Shown piece by piece: positions 12,256 through 24,505 of a stretch of 64,000 nucleotides of DNA; position 1 is the stretch's first letter, and every line of letters starts with the position of its first letter. A program made the translations under genes and the position numbers. Below the pieces are notes generated by a model, which was not told where the DNA came from, made no database searches, and saw only the letters and a program-made list of their open reading frames with translations. Where the stretch lies: assembly GCA_030847615.1 (NCBI GenBank), contig JAUMIR010000002.1:111112309-111176308 (forward strand), read 5' to 3'. The stretch is from Gambelia wislizenii. Taxonomy: Eukaryota; Chordata; Lepidosauria; Squamata; Crotaphytidae.

Positions 12256-13344
12256 AATTGCTCTCTGAGTCTCTCTTGAAGGAGGTACTTGGAGGAGGGC
12301 CTAATGTTGACAATCATGGGCAGGTTTATGACCAAAAAACTTTCTGTCGAGTATTGGATTCTATGCTGTATAAGAGTTTATACAGTAGATAAAAAATAGC
12401 ACTTTGCTCTGGGCCCTGAGGTTTACAGTTGGGACTGAATAATTGATGTGTAAAACTCAGCTCACTTAATTTGTGGGAGATTTTAGTGTGAAACAAACTA
12501 GTGTTCAAAGGAAGCATCTGGATGCCCACTGACTGGCTGACAGAGCCACCCCCTACCCATAATCACCCTGATTTGGACCCTGTCAACTCCCCGCCCCATG
12601 GGCAAGTGACATCTCTTCTAGACACTTGACTGGAATCCTAAAAAAAGCATGCTTCAGGAAGTCCATGGTCTACTGCCAGTTGATCTCCTCTGTTCCTCAA
12701 AAAGGAATAGATAAACGTACCCGGGGGTAGGTTAGGGAGGTTGTCCTTATACCACACTGGAAAGAGTTTCCCTGAAGGAGCAAACCCCTTCCCATTTGGT
12801 GTCACATACACCCTCACAGGGCTGCTGCAATCTAAAAGAAAGGAAAAGGGCTTCTCTCTAAACTGATGCAGGTCAAAAATATGTTTTCCCCTTCTTTTGG
12901 GTTTGAGTTGTGATGGTAAAGTGGGGGAGAAGGACTTTGTGCTCATTATAGAAAAATGAGCTATAAATGGGATATAAATATAACTAACAAATAAATTACA
13001 GTTAGGAAGATAAGGACTCTCTGAGTATTTCATAGTTCTTTGACAAGTGTATCTTCAGTGTAAAATATCAGTGTAAGTCACTTCTCTTAAACACAGGGCA
13101 ACAAGGCTTTCATATAGTATGTTTCTGTTACATTTTAATTTTGAATACTTAAAAATTTGGTCCAACACCTCTTCCTGACAAACCAGTGTATTAGAAGAAA
13201 ACTGAGAATTTGATCTTCTACACATTTTTCATTTTTCAGTATTTATGCCATTGCATTTTTAACTATCTTAAATAATATAAGTTAAGGGAAATGGCTGTAT
13301 TTCTAAATGAAAGTTTGCATTCTGAGGCATTTTGGGGCACAACC
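12256..13344. other. 1.1-kb segment between two halves of an L1
   Basis: The L1 pieces on either side are consecutive parts of ORF2, so this stretch looks like an insertion. One minus-strand open frame at 12638-13033 (131 codons) has no family likeness that I can see. I found no terminal repeats or target duplication. Confidence 0.4.
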
Positions 13345-13870
13345 TGGGTTTATATCTTATCTATATTCTCAATAAGGCATATCTCACAAAATGATTGTTT
13401 AAAGCTATGTTAACTTTGACTTTATCATATCCATGCCATACAAACCTCAGGTCATGCCCTTCCAACTCCAATACGGTAGTCTTTTATTTCCAAACCAAAC
13501 AGCATGCTACAAAGTACAATTTCAGATCCTCCTCTTTCCTTTGCATCTTGTAATACTTTAATTCGTGTGCTTTTTTCCCTTGCCATACAAACTTTGATAT
13601 ATCTTTTTGCCATTCCTTAAATGGCACATCAGTTATCAAAACAGGCATTATCTGAAACAGGAACATCATTGTAGGCAAAACATTCATTAGTATCACAGAA
13701 ATTCACCCCAACAGTGAGAAATAATTTGTCCCATCTTAACATGTCCTTCTTAATTTCATTCCATGTCTTAACATAATTATTTTGAAACAACATGTTATTC
13801 ATATTCATCATTATTTGTTATTTATAAGATTGAATCCAGTATTGAATTACCTGTGGATTTTAAAAATAAT
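13345..13870 (-). mobile_element. Old L1 LINE, mid-ORF2 part
   Basis: The minus strand reads NVLPTMMFLFQIMPVLITDV, FKEWQKDISKFVWQGKK, then LEGHDLRFVWHGYDKVKV after frame changes. These match the region following the reverse transcriptase in the L1 at 26900-27270. It precedes, in element order, the piece at 11340-12255. Confidence 0.75.
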
Positions 13871-13906
13871 AAACAGTGTAAATCACCAACAATCTTCCCT
13901 ATATCA

Positions 13907-14345
13907 TCATCATCATCATATTCATTTGTATCCCGCCTTTCTCTCAATAATGAGATTCAAGGTGGCTAATCAACGTATTTAAAACAATACAAGTTTTTAA
14001 AAATACAACAGTGAAAATTAAAAGTATAAATTTAAAATTTAAAAACAATTAAACAATTTATAAGTTAAAACATTAAAAATATTAAAATGCATTAAAAAAA
14101 CTCTACGAAGACCCTTTAAAAATCTTTAAAACAGCACCACACAGACTTGGAAGCCCATTCCTTGTCAGTTTGTAAAAACCTGGCAACACAAAAATATTTT
14201 AACCTGCCACTGGAAGGAGAGCAAAGATGGGGCTATTCTGGCCTCTCTGAGGAGGGAGTTTCAAAGTCTGGGAGCAGCCACTGTGAAGGCCCTCTCCCTT
14301 GGTCCCACCAAAGGATCCTGAGGAAGGAGATGGGACAGAGAGAAG
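13907..14345 (-). mobile_element. L2-like LINE 3' fragment
   Basis: Starts with a short ATC/ATT tail and TTTGTATCCCGCCTTTCTC, the minus-strand end of an L2-like element (compare 54344 and 45513), and continues to GGGAGCAGCCACTGTGAAGG. No usable open frame remains. Confidence 0.65.
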
Positions 14346-14374
14346 GGCCTCTCCAGACAATCTTACAGCTTATT

Positions 14375-14530
14375 TTTTATTATTTATTTATTTATTTATT
14401 TATACCCCGGTCTTCAGCCACAAGGCTATCAGAGTGGCTTACAAATTGTTTTTAAGCAATAGCAATTTACACATCTATACTGCATTAAGCAGTTTCCAAT
14501 GCGTGTTAGCTAATTGCCCCCACAAGGCAT
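14375..14530 (-). mobile_element. SINE/L2-tail fragment with TTTA microsatellite
   Basis: A (TTTA)n run at 14380-14402 is followed by ATACCCCGGTCTTCAGCC and by GTGTTAGCTAATTGCCCCCA. The latter is shared with the CORE-type SINE at 56676-56890 (TATTAGCTAATTGCCCCCAA). A partial copy in the same orientation. Confidence 0.55.
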
Positions 14531-14756
14531 ATAGGGAGATACATTCCTAAGGCGGATAGATAAGGTAGATATGCGGATAGATAGATAATTACATTATTTA
14601 GTAATTTATGAAAGGATACTGGGTTGTTGTGTTGTTGTTGTTGTTTTTAAATGGTAGCTGAAAGTTCTTCTACCAGTTGAATCATCAGTCAGATGAGATT
14701 TTATAAAACTGGCCAAGTGATCTTCCATGAACACCGTAATGAATTTTTATACTTGA

Positions 14757-14860
14757 GAAGGAATTGGCAAAACCACTTCTGAGTATTCCCTGACTAAGGA
14801 AATCCTGTGAAATTAATGAGGTTGCTATAAGTCAACAGGTAACTTGAAGGCTCACACACA
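14757..14860 (+). mobile_element. SINE 3' half, squamate type
   Basis: GGAATTGGCAAAACCACTTC, then AAATCCTGTGAAATTAATGA and CATAAGTCAACAGG, ending TTGAAGGC and (CA)n. This is the 3' half of a BovB-tailed SINE in a different subfamily from that at 61551. Confidence 0.7.
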
Positions 14861-15650
14861 CACATTGGAGAAAGAGTGCATGGCCAAGTCTAGTGCGCTA
14901 TAGTTCTATTTAAAAGATTTATCCAATAAAACATTACATCTAGATTTTTTTCCTTATAGACATAAGCCTCAAATCAAAGGTATTTTGGAAGGAGCTGGTG
15001 TCCTTTCTTCGTGCACCTGCAAGTTGCTTCCTGACCACCACCACCTGTACCTATGTTGTAACATTCTTATTTCTCCTTCCTCTTTTGTTGATGGCTGATG
15101 TCCGCTGAGTTTACAACCAATTTAAAATGCAACGTGTGTCTATCTTTTGTAGAATTGCCAATTAATCTTGCTACATGTACCACTGCAAATGGGCTTCCTT
15201 ATACAAGTACCCTCAGATTGTCTCCCTGTCAGACATGCTGAATCAGCAAGGGACCTTCAGTAATTGACATTGTTGACTGCTTTTAACTGACTGGAGGGAT
15301 CAGCACAGGCGGAATAAACATCTGTAATGCCAGATCCTCCATATTAGTTGGTGTCTTCTTAAATACTCCCTTTCCATATTCCTCTAGGATTTGTTATTGT
15401 TTTGTCTACATTCTTAACTTTAGAGTGTGCTACAGACTAGAATCTTTTTCATTGTTTTCTTTTGCTTCCCAGACAACCTGTATTAACAAGCGCAGTATCT
15501 ATTTCTGTGTCTTATTTTTTAAAATACACTCAGTTTATTTTCAAAACAAAGCAGACTAACCTCTTCACAACTAAAGGATTTAAATTAGTAATGCATTTAC
15601 CTGTTGTGCCGTAGAGGATACCACTATGACTATTGTGGTGTTTATTGTAG

Positions 15651-15745
15651 ATGCAAGTTCTGGTGTGGAAGAAGCAGAATTCAACTGGGATGAGTATTTG
15701 GAAGATACAGGAGCAATCCCTGCACCTCATGGCTCATTTAAGCAT
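15651..15745 (+). CDS. SFMBT1: SFMBT1 coding exon 2 (N-terminal arm of MBT1)
   Basis: Bounded by acceptor TTTATTGTAG and donor CAT|GTAAGT. It encodes residues 10-41, including an acidic stretch (SSGVEEAEF) and the motif WDEYLEDTG. Each MBT repeat of this family begins with a helical arm carrying a W-x-x-Y/F-L pattern that packs on the neighbouring repeat, and this exon supplies the arm for MBT1. It ends GSFKH in phase 0. The next exon lies 19.45 kb downstream, the longest intron in the window. Confidence 0.92.
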
Positions 15746-17108
15746 GTAAGTAAGCATCTAGTCAGTCTCACAGAGAGATTTGTTCCCCCTGAACTTTTTT
15801 ACTTTACTTACCTTTTATCCTGGACAATAAATCTAGAGTATTTGAAAGCTTGCAAGCTGTTTCTGATAACTTTGGATTAACAAAATAAAGCTATTGCCTT
15901 GGTATAGTTTTGGGGGGTTTTCCTATTGGCCAGCCAAGCTATATTTGATTTTGTGCACCTTAAGACTTGTATACTAAGTAGGGTTTCAACCATGCCCTTT
16001 ACCAGCTGCATCTCCCACCACTCCCCCAACTCACACTTTCTATATTTTATATTTGTTTACATAGTATCTAAATATAGGCAGAACTCAAAGTTCATTCCTT
16101 TGACTTCTTATTGATCCCAATAAAGATAGTCTTGATATTTTGCTTTGATTGATAGTATACATTCAAAATTTTTTTGGTAATGTTTTGATTTTAATAATGT
16201 CATAAATTCAGTTTCCACAGTAGCCTCAGTTCATGGACAATCACATATTAAAGATGTCAGAGGAAATCAGATTTTTTCCACTTAGAGCCTTTGGAATTTC
16301 TGGATAGAAACAGTTGTTTACATTAACTGCTGAGATTTGGAATGTCACTTGCTTCTTCTTCATGGTCTCTGTGCCTCACACAACTGGTTTGCACCTATAC
16401 AGAGTCTGACATACACGGAAATTTCCAAAGCTAGGTAGGAACCCTGCCCCTTCCTGCGCAACCTCTATTCAGTACTATGCAACAAAGCTACTTCCTCTTC
16501 AGTTCTTTTTTTGTCCATCATTAAGTTTACATTACTGATTGATCCTTGCTGAGTAGCTTATTTCTTTCATTTCTCTTGTTGCTGCCATTTTCTTTTTTAA
16601 AAAAAAATAGTTTAGGATTTTATCTACTTTCTCATGATTCTCCTCTATCCTTTTTTTTTTTTTTTTTTTGGCAGCCCCTTGTAACTTGAGTTAGAGGATG
16701 CCTTGGTCATGTATGACCTCAAAAGCACTTTTTAAGAAGTACGTTTCCTGCTCAGAGATGATCTCAAAGTCTCACAGCCCCAATGCCTTTTTTTTGTCTG
16801 GGAGAGAGACTTTGAGTTGTACCTTAATATTTTGGAAATATGCATTTAACAGTCTATTTAATTTTTTAAAATTTATTTTTATTCCATAACCAGCACAGAT
16901 GGGCTGGGAGAGAAGCACATCCCATGGCAGAACTAGCATTTGTCCTTATTAAGAAGATCAGAGACCTTTCCACGTTACACAAAGCTAGTAGTATGAGTCC
17001 ACTATCATGGCTGCATTTGATGGAGTCCTGGGTTTCCTAGAGCATTAGAGTTCTCTGACTGAGAATTCTAAATACCCCTGTCTAAACCCCAGATCCCAGG
17101 ATTCCATA
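15746..17108. other. Intron 2, first part, no element assigned
   Basis: AT-rich sequence with a T-run at about 16651-16672. No conserved open frame or transposon end seen. Confidence 0.5.
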
Positions 17109-19480
17109 AGCTGTTCATAGAATCATAGTGTTGGAAGAGACCACAAAGGGCATCCAGTCCAACTCCTTGCCATACAGGAATACACAATCAAAGCACTCCC
17201 AACAGATGTCCATCCAGCCTCTAAAAACCTCCAAAGATGGAGACTCCAAGGCAGCGTATTCCACTGTCAGATAGCTCTTACCATAAGGAAGTTCTTCCTA
17301 ATGTTTAGGTAGAATCTCTTTTCCTGTAGTTGAATTCATTGCTCCATGTCCTAGTCTCTGGAGCAGCAGAAAACAAGCTTGCTCCCTCTTCAATATGACA
17401 TCCTTTCAAATATTTAAACATGGCTATGATATCACCTCTTAACCTTCTCTTCTTCAAGCTAAACATACCTAGCTCCCCAACTCACTTCTCATAGGGCATG
17501 GTTTCCAGACCTTTTAGTATTTTGGTCACCCTCCTCTGGACATGTTCCACCTTGGCAATATCCTTCTTGAATTGTGGTGCCCAGGACTGGGCACAGTATT
17601 CCAGGTGAGGTCTGACCAAAGCAGAATAGAATGGTACTATTACTTCCCTCAATTTATAGTCCTGTTGATGTAGCCTAGAATCACATTAGCTTTTTTAGCT
17701 GCGGCACCACACTGATGACTTATGTTCAGCTTGTGGTCTACTAAGACTCCTAGATCTCTTTTACACATACTGATATCAAGCCAGGTGTCAACAATCCCAT
17801 ATCTGTTCATTTTAGTTTTTCTACTTCAGTGTAGTACCTTATATTTTTCCATGCTGAAATTCATTTTGTTTGTTTTGTCCAGCTCTGTAAACTGTTAAGA
17901 TCATTGTGAATTCTGATCATGTTGTCTGGGGCATTAGCTACCCCTACTAATTTGGTGTCTTCTGCAAATGTGATAAGCATGCCCTCTATTGCATCATCCA
18001 AGTCATTGATAAAGATGTTGAATAGCACTGGGCCCAGGACAGAACCCTGTGGCACCCCACTAGTCACTTCTCTCCAGGATGAAGAGAAGCCATTGGTGAG
18101 TACCCTCTGGGTTTGGCTGGTCAAGCCATTACAAACCCACCTAACCATGGCATTGTCTAGCCCACATTTTACTAGCTTGTTTGCAAGAATATCATGGGGG
18201 ACCTTGTCAAAGGCCTTACTGAAATCAAGATATGCTACATCCACAACATTCCCTTCATCTACCAAACTCATAACACTATTTTTTAAAAAAAGATTAGTCC
18301 TGTTTTTGAAAACCCATGTTGACTTTTGGTGATCACAGCATTCCTTTTTAAGTGCTTACAGACTTGGTCAATGTGAAGTCGAAGGCTTTCACAGCCAACA
18401 TTCTCTGAGGATGCCAGCCACAGATGCAGGCGAAACGTCAGAAAGAAACTATTCCAGAACACGGGCTCATAGCTCGGAAAAAAAACAAGGAAAATCTATG
18501 CTTACAGACTGTCTGTTTAATGATCTGCTCTAGAATCTTTCATGGTATTGATAACAGGCTGACTGGATGTTAATTGCTTGGGTCCTCTTTTTTACTCCTT
18601 TTGAAAAATGGGAACAACATTTGCCCTTCTCCAATCGGCTGGGACTTCTCCTATCTTCCAGGAATTCTCAAAGATTATTACCAGTGGTTCTGAGATGACT
18701 TCTGTCAGTTCTTTTAATACCCTTGGATGTAGTTCATCTGGCCTGGAGACTTGAATTCATTTAGAATAGCCAGGTATTCCTGTACTACCTCTTTACCTAT
18801 TCTGTGCTGCATTTCCCCTAGTGCATCATCTGCTCTATTTTCCCCAGCCTAAGCACTGTTCTCCTTTTGGAAGAAGACCAAGGCAAAGAAGTTGTTGAGT
18901 AATTCTGCCTTTTCTCTTTCCCCTGTTAGCATTTTACCATTTTCTCCGTACAGTGGCCCTACCATTTCTTTATTCTTCCTTTTACTATGGGCATAACAAA
19001 TAAGCCTTTTAACTGTTTTTAACCTCTCTACCAAGTCTGAGCTCCTTCTCCACTTCAGCTTTTCTGACTTTCTCCCTACACATGCTGGCTATTTGTATGA
19101 ATCCCTCTTCTGTGATTTCCCCCTTTTTCTATTTCTTGAACATGTCCCTTTTAAGTCTTAGCTCAGTTGAAAATTCTTTAGACATCCATCCTGGTTTATT
19201 TAGACACCTGCCATTTTTCCTCCTCATTTGAAATTGTGCCTTCAATACTTCATTTTTAAGAAACCCCCATCCATCTTGAACTCCCTTCTCCTTTAGTATT
19301 CCTGACCACGGGATCACACCTAGCATTTCTCTAAGTTTCCTGAAATCAGCTTTCTTAAAGTCTAGAATGTATGTCTGACTATACTTGGTTTCCCTTTTCT
19401 GCTATATAACAAACTCCAGGAGAACATGGTCACTGCATGTTGCCAAGCAGTTAGAGTGGAAACATAGTTCTATAATTGGG
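17109..19480 (-). mobile_element. CR1 LINE, long minus-strand copy
   Basis: The + strand begins TAGAATCATAGTGTTGGAAG (reverse of the CR1 3' end). On the minus strand it encodes decayed reverse transcriptase: VDVAYLDFSKAFDKVPHD, GVPQGSVLGPVLFNIFIND and a mutated FAEDTK where FADD is expected. Further upstream it reaches LNNFFALVF and the same region as the start of the CR1 at position 1. A 134-base insertion interrupts it at 18365-18498. Non-functional. Confidence 0.9.
18365..18498. mobile_element. Short insertion in CR1 with 12-base target duplication
   Basis: The host CR1 word TGCTTACAGACT is present at 18353-18364 and again at 18499-18510. The insert holds GCCACAGATGCAGGCGAAAC and ends in an A-rich stretch. 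I remember this core as a common squamate repeat but am not certain of its class; Penelope-like is one possibility. Confidence 0.65.
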
Positions 19481-19807
19481 TAGAGTGAAAGAGCCTACTG
19501 GCTGATTACTGAATCAGTATTAAATGGTTTAGGAATGAGTATTGCTACACTTCCTTCTATGAAGTAGCGCAAGAGTAAGGTAAGTGGAACAGCCATACAT
19601 ACACACACAAATGAATGAAAGGCTTTCAATTTAGAAGGAGGGAGTTGGAGAGTACAAGAAAGAATAGACAGGCTTTCTCTTATGTATGAGGTCTGTTCTT
19701 CAGAGAACTTTCCTTGGGATCTGGCTGCAATCTTTGGAGCTTTACAAATTTTTGTTATTGGCTACATAAATAGTAAATAACTTACTTTATTATTGACTAT
19801 AGATAAC

Positions 19808-20222
19808 AGAAATGATGCCTTATGAGGAAAGACTTAGGGAGCTGGGTATGTTTAGCCTGGAAAAAAGACAGTTAAGAGGCAATATGATAGCCCTGTTTAA
19901 GTATTTGAAGGGGTGTCACGTTGAGGATGGAGCAGGCTTGTTTTCTGCTGCTCCAGAGACTGGAACACGGAGCAATGGATGCAAGCTCCAGGAACAGAGA
20001 TTCCACGTCAACATTAGGAGGAACTTTTTGACAGTAAGAGCTGTTCGGCAGTGGAACACACTCCCTCGGAGCGTGGTGAGGTCTCCTTCCTTGGAAGTCT
20101 TTAAACAGAGGCTGGATGGCCATCTGTCGGGGATGCTTTGATCGTGATTTCCTGCATGGCAGGGGGTTGGACTGGATGGCCCTTGTGGTCTCTTCCAACT
20201 CTGCAATTCTATGATTCTATGA
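19808..20222 (+). mobile_element. CR1 LINE 3' fragment
   Basis: The + strand is open for 109 codons (19812-20141) with MPYEERLRELGMFSLEKRQL and the CR1 C-terminal end VFKQRLDGHLSGML. It ends in ATTCTATGATTCTATGATT at 20204-20222. It is 5'-truncated and close in sequence to the copy at position 1. Confidence 0.92.
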
Positions 20223-21092
20223 TTTACAGAGGAAGCACATTAAACCAATATCTTACTTTGCTAATTTGTTCTTTAGACCAGCACAATCACAGACTCTTTA
20301 CCAGAGAAGGCTTTATACTACTACTTTAAAGATTTAAATCCTGAGTGCTGTTTTCAGAACATAAGCCAAATGTTAGCCACCAGTGCACTACTTTTCCATG
20401 GTGGTGGGATTGAATGCTCCTGTGAGACAAGAGGCTATGGTGCTAATGGCAGCAATGCTACTTTAGGGGCCCCCTGAGGAGCCAGACTCAATGTGCCAAA
20501 CAGCTACTGGGCTGGAGCAGTAATGGAGGATGACACTGGCAGAGGATCTCAGAGACCATGGCAGTAGTACCATAGTTAACACTTGTTAGTACTGCATAGA
20601 GGGAGGCATGGTAAACCTCATTTTGAAGATCTTTTACCACAAAAACCCTATGATGAGACAATCCAGAATGAAAGAAGAGATAGTGCCAGAAGATGAGACT
20701 CCAAGGTCAGATGGCACTCGATGAGCTACTGAAATACAAAGAGGACATTTATGAGTAATGCTGTGGCTAATGGCGCAACTGGACTCAAGCAGAAAGGACA
20801 TTCAGCTATTGATGTGCTCAGAGGAGAAAGGAAAGCCCAAAGCTGCACAATACATACTGTAGGAAGAGGAATGTGAGAAGCATGAATCAGGGGAAGCTAG
20901 ACATAATAAAAGAAGAAATGGAATGCGTAAACATTGAAATACTTGGGGTGAGTGAGCTAAAGTGGACCAGGAATGGGACATTTTGAGTCAGATATTTAAT
21001 TAAACAGTGTTACTCAGGAAATGAAAATCAAAGAAGAAATAGGGTGTTGTTTATAGTGAGAAGAGATATAACGAAAGCAGTCAAAGGATATT

Positions 21093-21167
21093 GTGTATTC
21101 CTGCAGGGCAGGGCGTTGGACTAGATGGCCCTTGTGGTCTCTTCCAACTCTGTGATTCCGTGATATA
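21093..21167 (+). mobile_element. CR1 3'-end scrap within BovB
   Basis: Contains GGGCGTTGGACTAGATGGCC and TGGTCTCTTCCAACTCTGTG, the last 75 bases of a CR1 without the full octamer tail. It is inserted in the BovB endonuclease region. Confidence 0.75.
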
Positions 21168-21689
21168 ATGCAAAGTGTAATTGAATAATGTCAATAAGAT
21201 TCTAGGGAAAACCCATCAATATAACCATAATCCAAGTTGATGCTCCAACTACAAATGCAGAAGAAGAATAAATTGAAATACTGGAGTCCAGGAGGAAATT
21301 GATCACACACCAAAATAGGACTTCTTGATAATAATAGGCAACTGAAATGCAAAAATAGGAAATAGAGCTGAGTCAGATTGTAGGAAAACTTGGCCTAGGA
21401 TCAAGAAATGAAGCAGGAGACTGACTGACTGACTGAATTTTGTGAGGCCAACAGTATGTTCATCACGATGCATTCTTCAAGCAACCCAAGAAGCAACTAT
21501 ATGCTGTACATGGACACACCTGATGGCCAAATAGAAGTCAAATAGACTACATAATTGGAAGCAGAAGATGGAGAAGCTCCATTCTCTCTGCAAAAATAAG
21601 ACCAGGAGCAGATTGTAGCACAGACCATGTATTCCCAATATCAAAAATTAGTGTAAAGCTAAAGAAGAACACTAAACCAAACATCATGC

Positions 21690-21706
21690 TAAAATATAAT
21701 CTGAAG
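21690..21706. repeat. L1 target-site duplication, left copy
   Basis: TAAAATATAATCTGAAG here is identical to 28781-28797. The 17-base duplication brackets the L1 and shows that both ends are intact. Perfect identity indicates a recent insertion. Confidence 0.95.
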
Positions 21707-23392
21707 GACTTCCGGGCTGGGAGCAGAAGGGAGAAGGACCTCGAAATGGGGCTCCGCTCGAGTATTGTCCGTCCTATGCCTCAAATTTGGGAGATACCCA
21801 AACTGTGGCTGTAATCTAGGAAAGATTACAACCCCATGGGGCTGGCGATCCCGGCTGATCCCTTAAACCCCATTGAAACGGAGGTTTTGGTGGGGGGAAA
21901 GGTAGATCAGCAGGGGAAGACTGGCAGACATTGAGGCGCTGGGAAGATCTTCGGATCAAACCCTCATAAGCTCACGGATGATATAAATATCGGGATTAAG
22001 CATCAAAATCCAGCATCTGAATGGAGGTAATCATTTAAATCCTCTACGGGAAGCTCAGTGACTTTTGCTTAGCGTGAAAGTGAAGAAAGGCTGTGTAGAG
22101 AAAACCAAAACTTTGTAACATTGGAATAGGCTTCATTAAAGAAAGCGAAAGAGACAGAGAGAAGGAGGCGGAGGGAACGAAGGTGAAAGCGGAGGGGGAA
22201 GAGGCGAGTCGAACTTAATAGAAATAGAAACATATCAGAAGAGAAATCGTAGATGGATGGGGTGGACTTTCAGAAAAATATACACTAATCGGGCGCATCG
22301 GTAGTATAAGGAATTAGTCCAGTAAGAGGACGAAGAGACATCGGACATTGGATATTGGAGGAAGGGCAGAGCAACAATATGGGGTGGACACAGCATAAAC
22401 TTGCGAAATTAGGATTGGTCCCCCAGGAGTGAAGAGGACGAAGAACTAATAAATAAATAAATAAATAAATAGAGATTCCCTTTTTGGGGGGGAGCTATCT
22501 GGGTCGAGGGGACCCCTTTAGGACAGTGGGATTAGATCCAACAAGAGGATTGAAGTTAGAGGAGGAGAAGACCACGTGGAGCGGCGAGAAGGGACACTGT
22601 CCCTCTCACCTTTTGGGAGACAGAGTTGGCGTTTTCAAGGTCAGTGGGGATGGAAAGAGATACGGTGCCAGCAGCGTGGGCAAGGAACTTTTATAATTAA
22701 AGGGACAGTTACAATAAAGTACTGGATATAAGGGGTGGATGATATTTCAGATAGTGACATCTACAGTTAAGCAAAGAACTATACCCCTCATTAGAGTGGC
22801 TAGTATTTAGTTGTTCAGATAACATTTCTAGCAAAAATTCATTAAATATCATTGTTAACATTGGGCTTAAAATATACTAATAATACAATATTATTTTTCT
22901 GAGATACACTGGATATATTGGATAACCGAGAGAATAGTGATCAATTACAAAAGTTAAAGACTGTAAATTTTGAATAGATTGGTCACGGGCTGATAAGAGA
23001 TTGTAAGACTAAAAGGAACTGACAGGGTTGTAAGTGTATCAGTTACTAATTTCGGGTTTTCAGATTTGGAATTTATTGACCTAAAACATTTGGTTGTTGG
23101 ATCATACCCGGTGGCATCTTTTAATATAGTATTATTATTATTAATCATCATCTGAATAAGACCCAACAGGTTGATATTTACTCTGAATTAATAATATATG
23201 TATATAATATTATTGGTTATCTAGATAAAACATCAGTGTAAGAAGGGCTAAAACTGATACTAGTAACTTGAGGAAGGACTGCTGAGCTATGTATTGTTAA
23301 GTGGGTCAACTCATTGTAATATAAACACTTAAGAGATTTAAGAAATATATATATAGATATATATTCATAGTTGAAAACTTCACATTCTACTA
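21707..23392 (+). promoter_or_regulatory. L1 5' UTR, presumed internal promoter
   Basis: 1.69 kb between the left duplication and the ORF1 start codon with no coding content. The first 1,000 bases are richer in G and include purine runs (GAAAGAGACAGAGAGAAGG), then (AATA)n at about 22447-22471. By analogy with other L1s this carries the RNA polymerase II promoter. No specific factor site is claimed. Confidence 0.6.
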
Positions 23393-24457
23393 ATGGCGGC
23401 ACGTACGAGAGCAAAAATGTCTGGCAGTCAATCCCAAACGCAGACGCTAACCACAAGAAGAGGGTCATTTGAAAATCCCACTAAACATATGGACATTGGT
23501 CTTCAAATTCTTGAAGAATTGAAAATTTTTAAAAAGGAGATTCGGGAAGATTTAAAATCTTTTAAAAAGGAAGTAAGGACTAACATTGAGAAGCTAGACA
23601 ATAAATTGGACACCTTGAGAAGTGAGGTAAATGACGTCAAAACAAAGATGGAAAAAATCGAAGAAAGGGCAGAGAAATTACTGGAACAAATGGAAGCCAC
23701 GATTAAAGAACAAGAGAAGGGGAAAAATGAGATTTTACAACAAGAAATAAGATACAGAGAAAAGTGTATTAAATTAAGAGGAGTTCCAGAATCAACGAGG
23801 GAAGATTTATGAGAGAAGATAGTTCCGAATTTGGCAGACTTTGTGGAAGTGAAACAAGAAGAAATAAATCAATCTATAGACAAGCTATTTTGCGTCAACT
23901 CAGTAATTGCAAGAGAGAAGAAGCTCCCGAGAGATGTAGTTATAGCATTCAACCGAACAAGAATGAAAGAGAAAATAATACAAACAAGCTACATGGATAA
24001 ATTTAAAATTGAAGGGAAGGATATTCAAATTTTTAAAGATATCCCAAATGAAATATTGAAGAGGAGACAAGAATATCAACAGTTGAGCCGACACTTGAAG
24101 AAAAAGAATATAATATACAGATGGGAAAGAGTGGAAGGGTTGCCGTTTACATATCAGCAAAGAAGATACAAAATAAATACGACTGATAAAATGGATGAAT
24201 TTATAACGAAATTGGAAAACGAAGAAAGGAAAAAAGCGGAGGCTAAGTTTGAAAGGAGGAGAAAAGAGCAAGAAGAACAACTGAAAAAACCAGAAGAGGA
24301 AGAGGGAAGAGGAGAAGATCCTAACGAGTTACAATATCAGGAGGAGGAAGAGGAGGAATCTGAAGAACAGGAGGAACAAGAGGAAGGGGAAGAAGAAGAA
24401 AAAGAAGAGGATAAAGTACAGGATCAAGAAGAGGGAGTTGAGGAGGAGGAGATATAA
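23393..24457 (+). pseudogene. L1 ORF1 protein, one internal stop
   Basis: Starts ATG GCG GCA and reads in one frame for 355 codons with a single internal TGA at 23810-23812. ORF1 proteins are RNA-binding chaperones that form trimers and package L1 RNA. Order seen: a basic N-terminus; a long heptad coiled coil (about residues 35-115, EEIRE-, KKEVRTNIEKLDNKLDTLRS-type text); an RRM-like part around the stop; a C-terminal domain (PRDVVIAFNRTRMKEKI, FKDIPNEILKRRQEY). It ends in a glutamate-rich tail (about 24280-24454). The part after the stop is fully open, so the stop may be recent or a sequence error. Confidence 0.9.
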
Positions 24458-24505
24458 AAGAAATAAAAGGATATACGAGACGGAAGATAGATATAAATCA
24501 TAGAG

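Noticed and set aside
12638..13033. 131-codon minus-strand frame as a gene.
   Set aside because: No recognisable domain, no splice or promoter context, and it lies between halves of an L1.
23393..24457. Idea that ORF1 is broken by a frameshift near 23812.
   Set aside because: Both halves are in the same frame; the only lesion is one TGA codon at 23810-23812.
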